DNA of 64,000 nt from Capillidium heterosporum (GCA_016630905.1 WBMQ01000020.1:1-64000); one strand, 5' to 3'; positions 11,132 through 22,825 are shown, numbered from the stretch's first letter. Numbers and translations: made by a program. The notes: generated from the sequence alone by a model not told the origin.

Positions 11132-11740
11132 TATTGATTGGTCGTCCTCGCTGAGTGTTTGGCCACTGGCTTGGACTTCCAGTCAGGTGAATCTGGCCGA
11201 ACTTGGTAAGTCCTTCAATATGGGATGTGATATGTGTATTGTATTGTGGGCTGGCTAATATAGATGGAGCAGTTACTTTACAGCCAATAAAAATATTTAA
11301 AACTCAACCCTTACAAAACTATCACCTAGAAATCTTTTAAAACGTTTAGTTAAACCAATTCAACTTAAATTACAATCTCGAAAATCCAAATCTTAATATT
11401 TATTTTCTCTTTCTGGGCAAGAGTTTTGATATATATGTCGTAGCTCTGAAGAAAGGCATATCTTGACGACATGTAAGTGGATTCTTTTCCAACGAGAAGG
11501 TAGAGCACGTGTCCTGATCACTGTAGTTTACCACTGAAGCTAGGTCCCAATTAATCTGCGAGGTGGCAATTGGAGAGTCCGAAATCCAGGATGGATAGTA
11601 ATTTAAAGCGTGAGAAAAGGATAGGTGAAGGATAAAAATACGTACTCAAAGCACATTGTTAGACAGTAGCACAATTGTGGGTTATCTATAAAAACAACTC
11701 AATGTTCGATACACGACTTAGCTCTCCAGCTAAGTTGACA
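11132..11740 (-). mobile_element. LTR-3 copy (in direct duplication, copy 1)
   Basis: In element orientation it starts TGTCAACTTAGC at 11740 with the 9-base-arm hairpin (CAACTTAGC/GCTAAGTCG) and ends near 11132 at a degenerate CCAATCAATA (family end GCCAACA). No target duplication is clear. Its last about 140 bases hold a frame open to the 3' edge. Confidence 0.8.
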
Positions 11741-12505
11741 TATATAGTAAAAAGTATGCTATAGAAATTCGAAACATTGAATGGATTATGTCTTAAGACC
11801 AATAGGTTATTTCAAAGCCATACCGATTATCTGCTCAAAACTTCAACTTTAAACCAAAAATTTTAGACAAGTAATTCGAAACAGAGCAACTTAGATGAAA
11901 AGGCTAACGGCTTAATTCTAAATCAGAAATTATTTGGAAAGTGATAGATGACCTTCGAAAACTATTCAATATATAGTAAACCTTCATCTACTCTTATATT
12001 TACTACTAAGATATAGTATACTTGATTCATCGAGGAATAAACTCTATTTTGTGCATGAATCGCTCATGTTTGTATAGTTTCCAATTTACTTGCTTTATTT
12101 CTTAACGGTAAACTCAATGAGGCTGTAGCTTGAATGGAATACGTATATTCAGAAAGATATTTAAAGCAACGATATGTCCTTTACTGGTATTTTCAAAGAT
12201 AAAATATTATGTCTGAGTAAGCCAACATTATAGCGCAGTGTGTATGGGAAAGGTATAGAGCTATATATACTGCTTAGGATAATAGTGGATTTAAATATAG
12301 TCAGCTAAGATGATATCTTCTATAGGAGTATTTAAACCTTGAACACCTATCAGTTGGTATCACGTTTAAACGAAAAAGTAACATAGAGATGAAAACGATG
12401 ATTTTAATGAATTTTAAACTGTGAAACTACATATATTAGTGTTTATAAGAATATTAAGATGGGGTTAGCAGTAGCCGTAATCGGCGCTCATGAGATTGGT
12501 AGGAA

Positions 12506-13279
12506 TCATATTTTATATGGCATCGAGTCGGTGATATAGGAAGTTTGGTTGCAAGAGTAGTCATTAATTATGTAATACAAAGAATTACTCCTAGCGATAC
12601 GCTTTGAAACGATGCGGGGTCCTGTGTAGCTAGGGCCGTAGACGACTTGGTGGGTCCTTACACACTTCTTGGTAGTCAAATGACGGTTGTAAATATCTTT
12701 GCGGTAGAAGCTCATCTTACATGGCAAACAGTGGTACTCTCTTTGCTGGGAGTGAACTCCCCTATGCCGCTTAAGTATGTACTTGCGATCGAAGGCCTTT
12801 TCACAAACATCACACTTGTAGGTGAGAGGAAGCTTATCCTTTTTTACTTTTGTAGGGTTGAATTCAGAACATATGTTGTGGAGTGATTGGAGGTTTATTT
12901 CAATTTGAACTGGGCTTTGGGCTACTACATTGGACATGACAACCGGTGATATGTTCATATTGGACATGGAAAGAGGAGATATCTCACTACTACTGAAGTT
13001 GTAGGGCATCGACTCCTGGTTCATGTTGGCGTACATGTAGTTGAGGTTCTGGAGCTGGCAGTTGTAGTTCATGAAATCTTTGCTGGAGTAGCCTTTGGGA
13101 CTAAAACTGTCGTTGAACGAGGAGGTCATTAGGGGTAGATTTTGGTCCGATGAGGCATTGTCGTGAATTAAAGAACCTTGTTCCACCTTTACGTCCAGAG
13201 TACTGAGAAACATTAAGTTGGATTGGTAGTTATTCAACTGCTGTTGATAGTAATTTATACTGTTGTAGTCGATGTTCAT
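12506..13279 (-). CDS. C2H2 zinc-finger transcription factor (copy 1)
   Basis: A 257-residue protein has a long Asn/Ser/Met-rich N-terminus that resembles a low-complexity activation region, then two zinc fingers. Finger 1 uses C156, C159, H172 and H176; finger 2 uses C184, C187, H200 and C206, a C2HC variant. A conserved tail follows (VVYGPSYTG). It is probably a nuclear DNA-binding regulator; the targets are unknown. The start ATG is in good context, with a TATTTATA-like box upstream near 13340. It differs from the 256-residue copy at 48085-48855 almost only within the first finger and the residues just before it. Confidence 0.82.
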   Translation of the reverse strand: MNIDYNSINYYQQQLNNYQSNLMFLSTLDVKVEQGSLIHDNASSDQNLPLMTSSFNDSFSPKGYSSKDFMNYNCQLQNLNYMYANMNQESMPYNFSSSEISPLSMSNMNISPVVMSNVVAQSPVQIEINLQSLHNICSEFNPTKVKKDKLPLTYKCDVCEKAFDRKYILKRHRGVHSQQREYHCLPCKMSFYRKDIYNRHLTTKKCVRTHQVVYGPSYTGPRIVSKRIARSNSLYYIINDYSCNQTSYITDSMPYKI

Positions 13280-13829
13280 GATGCTATTTCAATGGTGGTA
13301 AATAAAGTTTAACTTGATAAAGTGGTTCTCACTGGTCGTATTTATACTATCTCAAAGCACCATCCACCAACCTTCAATTATGCTACATGTACCTTTCCTT
13401 CCTTATTTTTACTACATACCGATTAATGCCTAAGGACACCTGGTCCAAATTTGACCTATGGTTAGCCAAGTAGCCTATTTTGATTGACTAGAACTCTTAA
13501 TATTAATCTAGAAATGTATGAAATAAAGCTAAAAAGCAGCACCAAATAGGATAAGCCAGCCTTTTTGCGGTCAGATCCAAAACCCGTCTCAGTTTGAAAA
13601 GCAATTGCTGGATTCGATAGTGTTTTGCTGATTTACAAGAATAGAAGTATGGTCGCCTTATATTAAAAATAAAAAACTAACATTAATTGGGTTTCCTGAA
13701 GTTGCTATCTGTTCATAAGCCAACCAATCCTATACGAAAATCTATATAGGTTTGTAGATAAAGTTTATATACGTACCATCAGTTAATTGTGAATGAAACC
13801 GCCGGTTTCAAAATATATTATAGTTCAAT
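13280..13829. other. Intergenic upstream of the zinc-finger gene
   Basis: This holds the likely promoter of the zinc-finger gene (TATTTATA-like sequence near 13340) and otherwise nothing I can identify. Confidence 0.4.
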
Positions 13830-14264
13830 GCATATATTAAAGAAATAAAGTTTAATTATTAAATATATATATGGTAAGAATAGTTTATTATGCATCCATT
13901 GCAAATTTGGTAATTCAATTTAGAAAAAAACATAATTGATCTAGGCAGTGGCAGTGTTACCTGAAGTTGAGCCTATGGATGAATATGGATCAATCCAGCT
14001 GCGTTTAAATACCTTAGGTTGCTTTTAAAATACTTTCAATAACGTACGGATGGTGCCTTTGAAAGTATAATTGGCATTGCACTAAGAAAGTATATCAAAG
14101 AAATAAATCAAATTAAAAGGCATTTATGGTAATAATCTATTTTGCGTCCGTTACAAATTTGGTAATTTGATTTGGATAGAAAAAAGCAATCAATTTAGGA
14201 TGGTGGTAGTGCTGCCCGAGGTTGAGCATATGGGTGAATATGGATCAATCTAGCTATAGGTGAA
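13830..14264. repeat. Imperfect direct repeat pair
   Basis: Two related units of about 180 bases lie at 13830-14012 and 14086-14264. Shared words include ACAAATTTGGTAAT-like sequence, GAATATGGATCAATC and AAAGAAATAAA. They sit between the zinc-finger gene and the mariner-like element. The pair is present again at about 49406-49840. Confidence 0.7.
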
Positions 14265-14327
14265 GTAAAGCTACTTTGCACCTAAAGTCAAAGATTGTTG
14301 TTATAATTGACAAAGCACAATATATAT

Positions 14328-14440
14328 TATTTGCTGGTCGTCCTCGCCGAGTATCTGGCTACTGGCTTGGACTTCCAGCTGGGTAGGTTTGGCCGAATTT
14401 GGGGGTTCTTTGGCATGGGATGTATTATGTTTATCATATT
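14328..14440 (-). mobile_element. LTR-3 fragment (3' end only)
   Basis: About 110 bases match the 3' terminus of LTR-3 (GCTGGTCGTCCTCGCCGAG and onward, read on the plus strand), then similarity stops. Confidence 0.65.
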
Positions 14441-14755
14441 TTTAGATTAAGCTGGCAAAAATACTAGGCCAATATAGCCAAAATGCCAAGTCATTATAAC
14501 GAAAATGGTAGATCAGATCTGTAAAATTATAATTTTGATAAAACAAAAAGCCGATCTAAAGTCAACTTTATATCACTTATTAAAATGAGTATGTAGTAAT
14601 ACAACAGCTTGAACTTTATAACATATATCTTAATAATTACAATAGTGTATAGTATTCTATAGAAGGACGATTTGAACTCTTTCAAACTTTATACCTATTT
14701 TAGATTTCTACACTTGAATATAAATGATTACTATACATAAACTTTGTGATCTTAG

Positions 14756-15679
14756 AACCAAAACAACTGAAAAATTTAGAAAGCAGATAGCTGACGATCA
14801 TATTTTAAGGTTTAAAGTGTTAAGAAGATTAGCTCAGAATATAGACTAGCTGATTAAATTGTTAGGAACATATTGGATTATTTGACGAGTACCAAACAGT
14901 ACAGTATAAGCCTAGAGGGGGGGCACGAAGAGTAAAGATCAAGGATCATAATGGCGAATTTCCAAGGGATGCTATCGACAACAAAGATGAAGTATTTTAA
15001 CTTTAGAAGACTTGAAGGATAAGCTATTGTCGGAATTTGCTGACGACTTTCTACAAGAGAACTCTATTAGCTTATCAGTAATATGCAGCTATGTCAATAA
15101 TAAGCTATGCTTAACCCTAAAGTGAGCTTCACCAGTTGAAATAGACTAAAAATCTAGTAAAGCGCAACATGACCGATTAAAATACTGTGAAGATTTACAA
15201 TCCAATGGAATCAACTGTGTAGATAATTGCATTTTTATAGATGGATCTGATTTCCACGCTTATATGGTCCCAGGTAGAGCAAGGTCCAAGAAAGGGAAAA
15301 AGGCACACATTTTAACTAAAACTAAACGTGCTAAAATATCTCCATTGTTGCTGCTATTAACTCAAAAGGCGTTGAGATATTAAAAATACAAATGGATTTT
15401 GTTTGCTGAGTTTATTGAAAAGTTGTTGGAGAAGCCGGATTGTAAGTATAATAGACAAATGTTTGTAGCTATGACCAATGCTAAATTCTACCATAAAGAA
15501 AATGTTCAAAAGCTTTTTAGCAGTTCAATTCATATCTGACGTTTTTTATCAGCATGCTCTTTAATGTTTAACCCAGTTGAAATAATATTTAATAAGCTTA
15601 AAAGCTTTGTTAAAAGTCTACGAAGGAATAAAGAAGATATCCCAATTTAACTATAAAAGCACAGGATACGATCAAGCCT
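14756..15679 (+). pseudogene. Tc1/mariner (IS630-like) transposase remnant
   Basis: Conceptual translation with several in-frame stops shows the DDE_3/IS630 layout: an N-terminal helix-turn-helix-like stretch, CIFIDGSDFHAY (first catalytic Asp region), MTNAKFYHKENVQKLF (second Asp region, Asp replaced by Thr-Asn) and FNPVEIIFNKLKSFVKS (third acidic region). The stops and the altered second site make it inactive. LTR-2 sequence interrupts its 3' end at 15680. Related pieces are at 50332-50968 and 24821-24930. Confidence 0.75.
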
Positions 15680-16110
15680 AATGCAATAAAACCTCAGAAG
15701 GCTTCTCTAGAGAATCAGTTTGGAAATCCTCCTAGCTGGCCGAACTCTAGTTCTACAACCGTTTCAACTCAGCAATGGATTAGGTTTTAGCTGTATATGA
15801 ATAAATTGTAGAAAGGTGGATTCTTAGTACAAACACAGAATCTCCAAACTGAACTAACTAACTGATCCCACAACGAATATTGGCTATTTTTGTAAATTGC
15901 AACGCTTCATAAATTTATTATCCTGGCCTGCCTTCAAAGCATGGTGAGTATAAACTATCTTCCTAATAAAGCACTCACTATCGGTATCTCCACCCTTCTG
16001 TCTATCTCTACCCTTGCCCTTATATAAACCCCTTTGACTTGTGTAACTTTCCGACAAGTGATTATTTCATAATAAAGATTTCGATCCCTTTTTGTGTTAT
16101 AATTACTGCA
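15680..16110 (+). mobile_element. LTR-2 fragment (5' half)
   Basis: It begins at a degenerate TGCAATAAAACC and follows LTR-2 through the TTCTCTAGAGAA palindrome, the CTTATATAAACCCC promoter box and the AATAAAG signal. It stops at ATTACTGCA, three bases before LTR-1 copy 4. The part that would hold the membrane-protein frame is absent. Confidence 0.75.
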
Positions 16111-16113
16111 TAT

Positions 16114-16837
16114 TGTAATAACCTTGGCTGTTGTAATGTCAATTATTAGAGCATTGACCTATTTCCCTGTTTTTCTTTTGCCACTTTCTTTATTAACTTC
16201 GATCTTTCAATCCTTAATTCGTAACTATTTTAGTCACCAATCTGCTTCATGTCCTAGATATTTTTGATCCCCTTTATCGGCAGCATAGCATTGGATACTA
16301 GAGCTCTGGTAATGGTAAACTCACCGGTAGTAGTTGGTATTAGTACGGACTTTTTCTGGCTAAACTTGACAACAACTTTATTTATAGAATGGTTAATTGT
16401 GGATGGAAATCTAATCCTCCTAGTATAACTACTGCAAAGATACCAAAAGGGTATTTAAATCCCTTTCTGTCATTACTCAAAGCTGATATCTTGACAAAAT
16501 TCCACCTCGCTATTTATAGCTGTTACTCACCTCTTGATCTCAACCCTTAGTCATAGTTGTGAAACCCTGATTTTGTTTCTTAGCCTACGAATAAAGTCCC
16601 GTTCCTAGCAAGTCTTTTAGCTATTAGATTGTGTGAATATGTGGTTCGACTCCTATACCTTCTTAGCTCACTCCGTTCAAACTTTCTTCGCTTCCCTTTG
16701 GACTTACCTCCTTTGGGTGATTCATACTATCAATGCAATGGTCGGCATTGGTTTTACTGTTCCGATCTATCTTTTCATACGCCTCTATTATGATACCATC
16801 ATTAGTTGGATCCAACAACACTTCCCTGGATCTTACA
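16114..16837 (+). mobile_element. LTR-1 copy 4 (short subtype)
   Basis: It starts TGTAATAACC and ends GGATCTTACA. The flanks CATAT and CCTGA are not a duplication. The embedded frame from ATG 16639 (MWFDSYTFLAHS...) stays open through the SWIQQH motif to the LTR edge. Confidence 0.85.
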
Positions 16838-17554
16838 CCTGAAAAGTATTAGTTTTGGATAAACTTTTTAGGAGCTTACAGTTCCTAGTTGCATTACCAT
16901 CATTATGAAACTGGGGGGCGACCTTTTATAGTTGAGCTTATAGAAAGCACCCATATTTACCAGACTAAGTGATAAATTAATAGCCGAAAGAAAATTTTCA
17001 ATTACTCAGGGGACTGTCTTTGAAAGTAAATGTTTTATCTCTCCAGTATCTTCAACCTTAAATACCGTTTATTAGTGATAATATCATTGATTTGCCACAC
17101 CTTTAAAGCATTTATGTTGGAAAATTCAATTTTATTTCCGTAATCCTTCAGTTTTTTATCATTTCAACTTGAAGTGCACTGCCAACTACGCATGAAGGTA
17201 AGACCATCTTTACTATTATATTAGCTCCTCCAAGTTACACTCTCTGTTTTTGATGGCCTTCAACTCTATTTTAGTGTTAATTATCAGAAATTAGCAAATT
17301 ATATCAGCAGCCTAGTTTCACTTGTAAAAGTTTAGAAAGAAACTCACAGTTGCAATGAGACCTTGAGTAGCTATTGAAGGTTGGATATTTGGATGGCAGT
17401 CCTTGAAACTTTACCATTTCTTTTACCTCTCAACTTTTTGCGGTAATAAATGGCTGTTTAAGATAACAGAAGGTTATAAATTAGTTAGTGTGTGGCCTTA
17501 CCTCAGCCAAATTCACCAAAATAGCAACAAATAGCTTCAGATATAGCGGATATT
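16838..17554. other. Intergenic, no gene assigned
   Basis: AT-rich spacer. A frame in another phase (17488-17709) overlaps the start of the PH-domain gene and begins at GTG. It could be an upstream exon but has no splice evidence. Confidence 0.4.
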
Positions 17555-18334
17555 ATGGAAACGATCAAACCTTCATTTTGCTTCGTAACCCATCTATTAC
17601 AAACTTTGCAGCCGAATATATTGGAAAATATCTATACAAAGCAAAGCTATACCAGCTTAAGCCTACCCAAGGAGTATCTATTCCTTATGAAGAAGCTCGA
17701 TATGTGTAGCAAGAAGTTGGATGGAAATCAAAATCAAGGCAACACAATTCATCATAGGAAAAGTTTTCACTCGAGTACCATCGAGATGATGGATAGTAAC
17801 CTCAACACATCACTCAGATATGCTAAAACAAATCCAACCATATTCAGCCTATCGATAACATCTACAAATTCCAGCAGCATCTCCAAGTACAGAATTTTCA
17901 ACTACTGCAACTTCAGCAACAGTTTTTATAACCTCAATATCATGTCCATTGACAAAAAATTAGTTTTAAAGGAAGGCTGGTTGTACAAAAGCAACTCTAG
18001 TTTAAAACTACTTTCGACCAAGTTAAACTTCAAATATTTTTACTGTATACTGACCTGCAACTACCTGTTCCTATTTACTAGCGACGAACCTAGCTCCATG
18101 ACCTACAAATTCTACAAGTTCAGCTTACTGTTAAAGCTTGAAACGGTAAGTCTGGATAACAATAACTGCATCACTATCGGTGGGGTTGACAATGCTTTAG
18201 AGCGAGATAGGTGTGCCATCAAGTTGACGTTTAAAAACAAGTTTAATTACATCTACATAAGATGTGATCACTTTTCTGAGTTAAAGGATTTGGTCACTAT
18301 AATGAAATCATCGATCAATACTAGTAGTACGTAG
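17555..18334 (+). CDS. PH-domain-like protein
   Basis: A 259-residue intronless frame. Residues about 135-255 fit a pleckstrin-homology fold: a first strand LKEGWLYKSN, alternating hydrophobic strands (FKYFYCILTCNYLFLFTS; YKFYKFSLLLKLETVSL), a late strand NYIYIRCDHF and a closing helix ELKDLVTIMKS. PH domains usually bind phosphoinositides or partner proteins at membranes; no ligand is predicted here. The N-terminal half is Ser/Asn/Thr-rich and probably disordered. The ATG at 17555 is the first in frame but the true start could be internal. The fold assignment is by eye. Confidence 0.6.
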   Translation: METIKPSFCFVTHLLQTLQPNILENIYTKQSYTSLSLPKEYLFLMKKLDMCSKKLDGNQNQGNTIHHRKSFHSSTIEMMDSNLNTSLRYAKTNPTIFSLSITSTNSSSISKYRIFNYCNFSNSFYNLNIMSIDKKLVLKEGWLYKSNSSLKLLSTKLNFKYFYCILTCNYLFLFTSDEPSSMTYKFYKFSLLLKLETVSLDNNNCITIGGVDNALERDRCAIKLTFKNKFNYIYIRCDHFSELKDLVTIMKSSINTSST

Positions 18335-18455
18335 CAGTAGGCATTCTTGGGAAATTTGTAAATAAAAAACTATATATTTGTATATGATGTGGTTTAGTAT
18401 ATAATATTAATTTTTTCATTTGCTATAGTGTAGTTTTTAAAAACCCAGCTTTTCT

Positions 18456-19156
18456 TGTAACAATCTTGGTTGTTACAATGCGATTATTAGGTCATATGCC
18501 TATTCCCCTCTGTTTTCTTTTGCCACCTCTTCTTATCAACTTCGATCTCTCAATCCTTAATTCGTAACCATTCTAGTCGTCAACCGCTCCATGTCCTAGA
18601 TACCTTAACCCCTTTTATCAACAGCATAGCATCAGATCCTGGCATTCCAACGATGGTAACTCTCTCATAGTCGTCAATCTTATTATGGACTTTTCTGACC
18701 AAATTTAGCGTAAACGCAATTAATTGAGGACAGAAACTCACTCCATCTGATACGACCATTGTCAAGAAGCAAAAAGGGTATTTAAATCTTTTGGTTATTA
18801 TTTAAAGCCAGTATCTTGACAACGCTCCACCTCGCTATTTCATGGCTGTTACTCACCCCCAACCATCAACCATAGCTGTCTCTGACAGCCTGATCTATTT
18901 TGCCTACGAATAAAGTCCTATTCCTAGTAAGTCTTTTAGTGATTAGATCATGCGAATATGTGATTCGACTTCTATACCCTCTCAGCTCACTCCGTTCAAA
19001 CTTTCTTCACTTCTCTTTGGATTTACCTCCTTTGGGTGATTCATATTACCAATGCAGTGGTCAGTATTAGTTCTACTGTCCTGATCTATCCTGTCATATG
19101 CCTCCATTATGATACCATCATTATTTGGATCCAACGGCACCTCATTGGACTTTATA
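18456..19156 (+). mobile_element. LTR-1 copy 5 (short subtype)
   Basis: It starts TGTAACAATC with a perfect hairpin (TGTAACAA, six-base loop, TTGTTACA) and ends near 19156 in a degenerate GGACTTTATA. The TATTTAAA and AATAAAG elements are retained. The flanks TTTCT and GAAAG do not match. Confidence 0.82.
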
Positions 19157-19422
19157 GAAAGGCTTAATTTTGACTTAAAATATCGTTTAGTTCCAAATTA
19201 GATGTTCAATCAATCCAAACTTCCATAAAACTAAGGTGTTTAATTCAGAACGTATACTACACCATTCTATACCAACCAGTTTGAAATAAAAACTGTCTAA
19301 ATGAAAATAAGTGGAAATGAATGCCATACTTGTATAGAGTTGCTGGATGAAATTTTATTGAGGCATAAAAATAAGTTATACAAAAGCTATAAAGGAATGT
19401 GCTAATAACGAAAGGAACAGCG

Positions 19423-20373
19423 TTAGGTATCGGCTTGGAACTGGTAGATGCTAGAATTGAACAAAATATCATCTATAGGTTGGAACCCATATACAAAATT
19501 ATACCCACTATCTATTTCCTGAGTACTTTGGTTGGGATAAATGCCAGGGATGACTTGATTACTAGTTGAAAACTCTACCGGTTCTTGCTTGATATCTTGA
19601 CATAGGTTGGTTGGTAGATAGCTTAACGATGGGATGGTGAAGGGGTTATAGTTTTGGAACTGGTTGGTGGGGGCGAGTATGTTATTCAAGGAATACATCG
19701 GCTCGTAGAGGTCTAAGCAGTTGGTGGTGTAGGGTGTAAAGCTGGAGGTAGAATCTGTAGCCGATATACTTTCCAATAAGCATACACTGCTATTTTTTCG
19801 GCTGAACGACGTAGGTACTTTCTGTTTAGGTTTCAAACTGGACAGTGAGTTACTAGTTCTAAAGTAGTAGTCAACAGGGACAGGAATCATACTGAGTATA
19901 GGACATTCATTTACTTTGGGGATGGCCAAGTTGCTATCGGAGCAATTGCTGATGTAGTTGACAAGCTGGAACTTACGCCCATCTACAGTGGACATGCTAG
20001 TTGTCCGCTTGATGAGTCCATTAGGTTTGTAATTCAAAGCTTTAGTTTTTTCATGGTGGGAGTAGATGTTGGTGGGAGAGTTAGAATAGCCTTTGTAGGG
20101 GATACTATTACACTTATGATTGAAATCGTTGATCTCGTAATAGGTAAAGAAGTGGTTGTAGTATCTAGATGACGACCAACTGTGCCCATCGGTCCACCTA
20201 CACATACTGGTACTAGTAGGTTCCCAAATAAAGATAGAACCGGGTCGGATGATTTTTCTAGAATTTCCGATCAGTCTGGTAGTTATCATGGGGATCAACT
20301 TTTGACGAGCTGCCTCAAAGAGAACCAAGGCATCGTTTATGTCATTTACAATTCCAAAGTAGCTTTCAATCAT
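19423..20373 (-). CDS. WOPR-domain (Gti1/Pac2/Wor1 family) transcription factor
   Basis: The frame encodes both halves of the fungal WOPR DNA-binding fold. The first half reads YFGIVNDINDALVLFEAARQ, then IIRPGSIFIWE and CRWTDGHSWSSSR (the family's RWTDG hallmark), ending TYYEI. After a spacer the second half reads KPNGLIKRTTS...KFQLVNYIS. The rest is a Ser/Asn/Pro-rich tail. Wor1, Ryp1, Gti1 and Pac2 of this family control morphological switching, sporulation and virulence programmes in fungi; the role here is inferred. I chose the ATG at 20371-20373, which places the Met just before the domain, rather than a GTG 25 codons upstream. That upstream region holds a TATATAAG box near 20500. The protein is 316 residues and intronless. 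Confidence 0.88.
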   Translation of the reverse strand: MIESYFGIVNDINDALVLFEAARQKLIPMITTRLIGNSRKIIRPGSIFIWEPTSTSMCRWTDGHSWSSSRYYNHFFTYYEINDFNHKCNSIPYKGYSNSPTNIYSHHEKTKALNYKPNGLIKRTTSMSTVDGRKFQLVNYISNCSDSNLAIPKVNECPILSMIPVPVDYYFRTSNSLSSLKPKQKVPTSFSRKNSSVCLLESISATDSTSSFTPYTTNCLDLYEPMYSLNNILAPTNQFQNYNPFTIPSLSYLPTNLCQDIKQEPVEFSTSNQVIPGIYPNQSTQEIDSGYNFVYGFQPIDDILFNSSIYQFQADT

Positions 20374-21219
20374 ACTTTGTAGTTTATCTATTAAATTGTT
20401 AGATTTAGGAGGAATGGTAATCAAAATTTTGGAAGAGGTTGCAATCACTTTGAGAAAGTCTAATTTAGGTTTTAAGCTTAACTTTTGTGTACTTTACTCT
20501 TATATACAATAAGGCCAAATATCATTATATATACTATTAGTGAAACGGCAAATTTCACTAACCTGGATGTGCTTATATATACCGCTGCCTATAAGTGGAG
20601 AGGCTACTGCAAAGGGCAATAGTCATGCATTGAATATATAATACGTTGGATTAGAGGCAAGCGCGTATGCTTATTTCGTTTCACAATTTAATGAAGGTTG
20701 TATTACTGTTGTTTATTTTTAATGTCAACTTTTAATTATTATATATGCAAAAAGGAGCGTAAAGTATACCAATCCAACCTAAGCCATCTTTTTGTTTAAA
20801 ATATATGATGGACATGGTGTATTTGCATACATAGGGCGCGAAATGACCAAATTAGCTGTGGTTTTGTAATTAGCTACTTCTATCAAAGGTTGCCCATCTT
20901 GCATGAGCGAGTTTTTGAGTTTCGTTTTTAATTTTGAAGGCTGTAGGATAAAGGGGATGACCAACACTATGTACACACACCTATTGGGCCATTTTCAGGA
21001 GACAAATTACACTAAAGTAGTTCGAAACGTAAGGTTCTTGGCCTATGATCTTTCCAAACTAGTTTTTCAAATACTAGTTTAGAGAAATCATACTAATAGG
21101 GAGGCGGAATTTGCTCCAAATTAAATAAATTATTCTCAAATAGATGCTCTCCTCTAAAGTACAAAGGAACTTTGATGGCCCAGTACAGCAGATTGCCATA
21201 CTAGATAAGCTGTCAGTAA
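20374..21219. other. Promoter side of WOPR gene and unassigned sequence
   Basis: It contains a TATATAAG box near 20500 for the WOPR gene. A 65-codon minus-strand frame (20779-20976) has no domain and is left uncalled. Confidence 0.4.
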
Positions 21220-21907
21220 TATCAACTTAGCTTTCCAGCTAAATTGTATAGTAAACATTGATTTTTTATAGGTAACTCACATTTGTGCTTCTGCCCGGTA
21301 ATGTGCTTTGGGTTGCATCTCTATATCTTTCACCCATCATTTTCTCTACATTTTAAATCACTATTCATCCATTTTCATTACTTTAGTTTGCTGGTAGTTC
21401 ACTTAATTCTACCTAAGGTCGATTTTCTGTCATGGATGTAGTTTTTAGTCAGATTTGATTTTGGGCTTTCTAATGGCTGCCCTGTAGATTAATTGAGACC
21501 TAGCTTTAGTAGTAGACTATTACAATCGAGACATGTGTCCTCTCTTATCATTGAAAAAGCCACTTACATGTCACCAAGGTATGGTTTTCTCCAGAGCTAC
21601 GGTATGCACAGAAATAAAAAGAGGATTTTTGGGTTTGAGTTTTCGTTGTTTTTCGAATCTTTCTTTGGGGTCTCATCACAGTTGGCGTTTGAATTAGTTT
21701 GAAATATTTTAAGATGGTTTTGCAGGGGTTGAGTGTTTTGAATATTTTATTGATTGTAAAAAAGGTATCATGTTTATATTAGCCAGCATATAGCGTGACA
21801 AACATGTCACATCCCATGCTAAAGGACTCTTCAAATTCGGTCAAACCCGCTTGACTAGAACTCCATACCAATAACCAGATATTTGATGAGAACAATCAAT
21901 CACCAAC
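21220..21907 (+). mobile_element. LTR-3 copy
   Basis: It starts at TATCAACTTAGC (family TGTCAAC) with the hairpin and ends near CACCAACT. It is considerably mutated at the 3' end and has no target duplication. Confidence 0.75.
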
Positions 21908-22388
21908 TTTTATATATTTTAATGTAGATTTCCTCTACAGTTCGTACAGTTAGTTAAAGATGAGTAAAATTGCTAGTTACTGACAAGCCGACATTTGAAA
22001 GTTTATACCGAGAGCAAAATTTAGTCTCAAGTCACAATCCACCTTTAAACCCAAGGTAAAATCAGGTAGGTTTTATAAAGTAAACCTTTAGGACCCATCA
22101 ATCAAGTCTGCCCTCTGCTTGAAGATCTGGATCTAGGTATGAAATAGAGGTGGATAAAAGCTATAACCTAAATATTGGTTTAAAGTCTATTTGGTCTAGT
22201 ACGAAGCTTTGGCTTTAAGTAGCTTAATTTTAGTTAAAAACAATGGGTTGAATTGTAGCATTAATGGAAGCGGAGCTACACTCATTCTAAGCCTTGGTCC
22301 GAGACACCTTGAAGGAAAGAAAAGAATAGTAGGTGATATATAATCACCTAGAAACATAAAAAGTAGTATAAAAAGGGAATTGACAACT
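21908..22388. repeat. SSP-repeat upstream region
   Basis: Related to 4555-5000, 31789-32100, 41900-42240 and 59560-60160. It ends with a TATAAAAAG box just before the SSP remnant. It is part of the SSP-LTR-1 composite repeat. Confidence 0.6.
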
Positions 22389-22825
22389 CGGACTACCAAC
22401 AAAAACATCACAACAAACAGTCCGGATACATTTCCAATCTATTTCCTAACCTCTGCCATCGTCGGTATAATAGCCAGCACCAAGTTCCTGACCCCAAGCA
22501 GCCCCTGCGACAATGTCCATGCGCTCGATTACTAAAGCACTGGGCTTGACATATTTCCCACTCTGAACATGAACTCCTTGACGAAGCCAAGGCGGCTAGT
22601 GTGAAGAGAGCCTACATATGCATCAATGCCACCTTTAACTTCAAAGCCAAGTCCATCTTGAGAAATGACGTTGACTTTATCATCTTGCACAAGGCTAAGA
22701 GTTGCACCGGTTTGATTATTGACAAATCCCTGAGTATTAGAGAATTTGGAAGTATAGAATGCTATCCCGGTAGTATCTTTGCCTAGCTTTGCTTCAATAC
22801 TAACTGCAATACTTTGTTCCTATGA
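22389..22825 (+). pseudogene. Small secreted protein family remnant
   Basis: The family sequence is recognisable across two frames: a hydrophobic lead, then in frame KRAYICINATFNFKAKSI, FIILHKAKSCTG, LIIDKSLSIREF and CYPGSIF. It is interrupted by stops (for example CTCGATTAC then TAA near 22530, and a TAG near 22785) and a frameshift near 22590. No start ATG is retained upstream of the hydrophobic part. The family function is unknown. Confidence 0.65.

Larger units (their letters stand above)
8967..15376. repeat. Direct segmental duplication, copy 1 (partner 44547-50952)
   Basis: About 6.4 kb is repeated in the same orientation. The offset is 35580, falling to 35579 after a G-run indel at 10559 and to 35576 after a three-base indel in the zinc-finger gene. 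Only a handful of other differences are visible, except for a dense cluster at 12736-12912. The left end lies in LTR-1 and the right end in the mariner-like element. Confidence 0.93.

Noticed and set aside
14756-15679. Active DNA transposon
   Set aside because: Multiple in-frame stops and loss of the second catalytic Asp.
20779-20976. 65-codon minus-strand frame upstream of the WOPR gene
   Set aside because: Short and without family, signal or context support.
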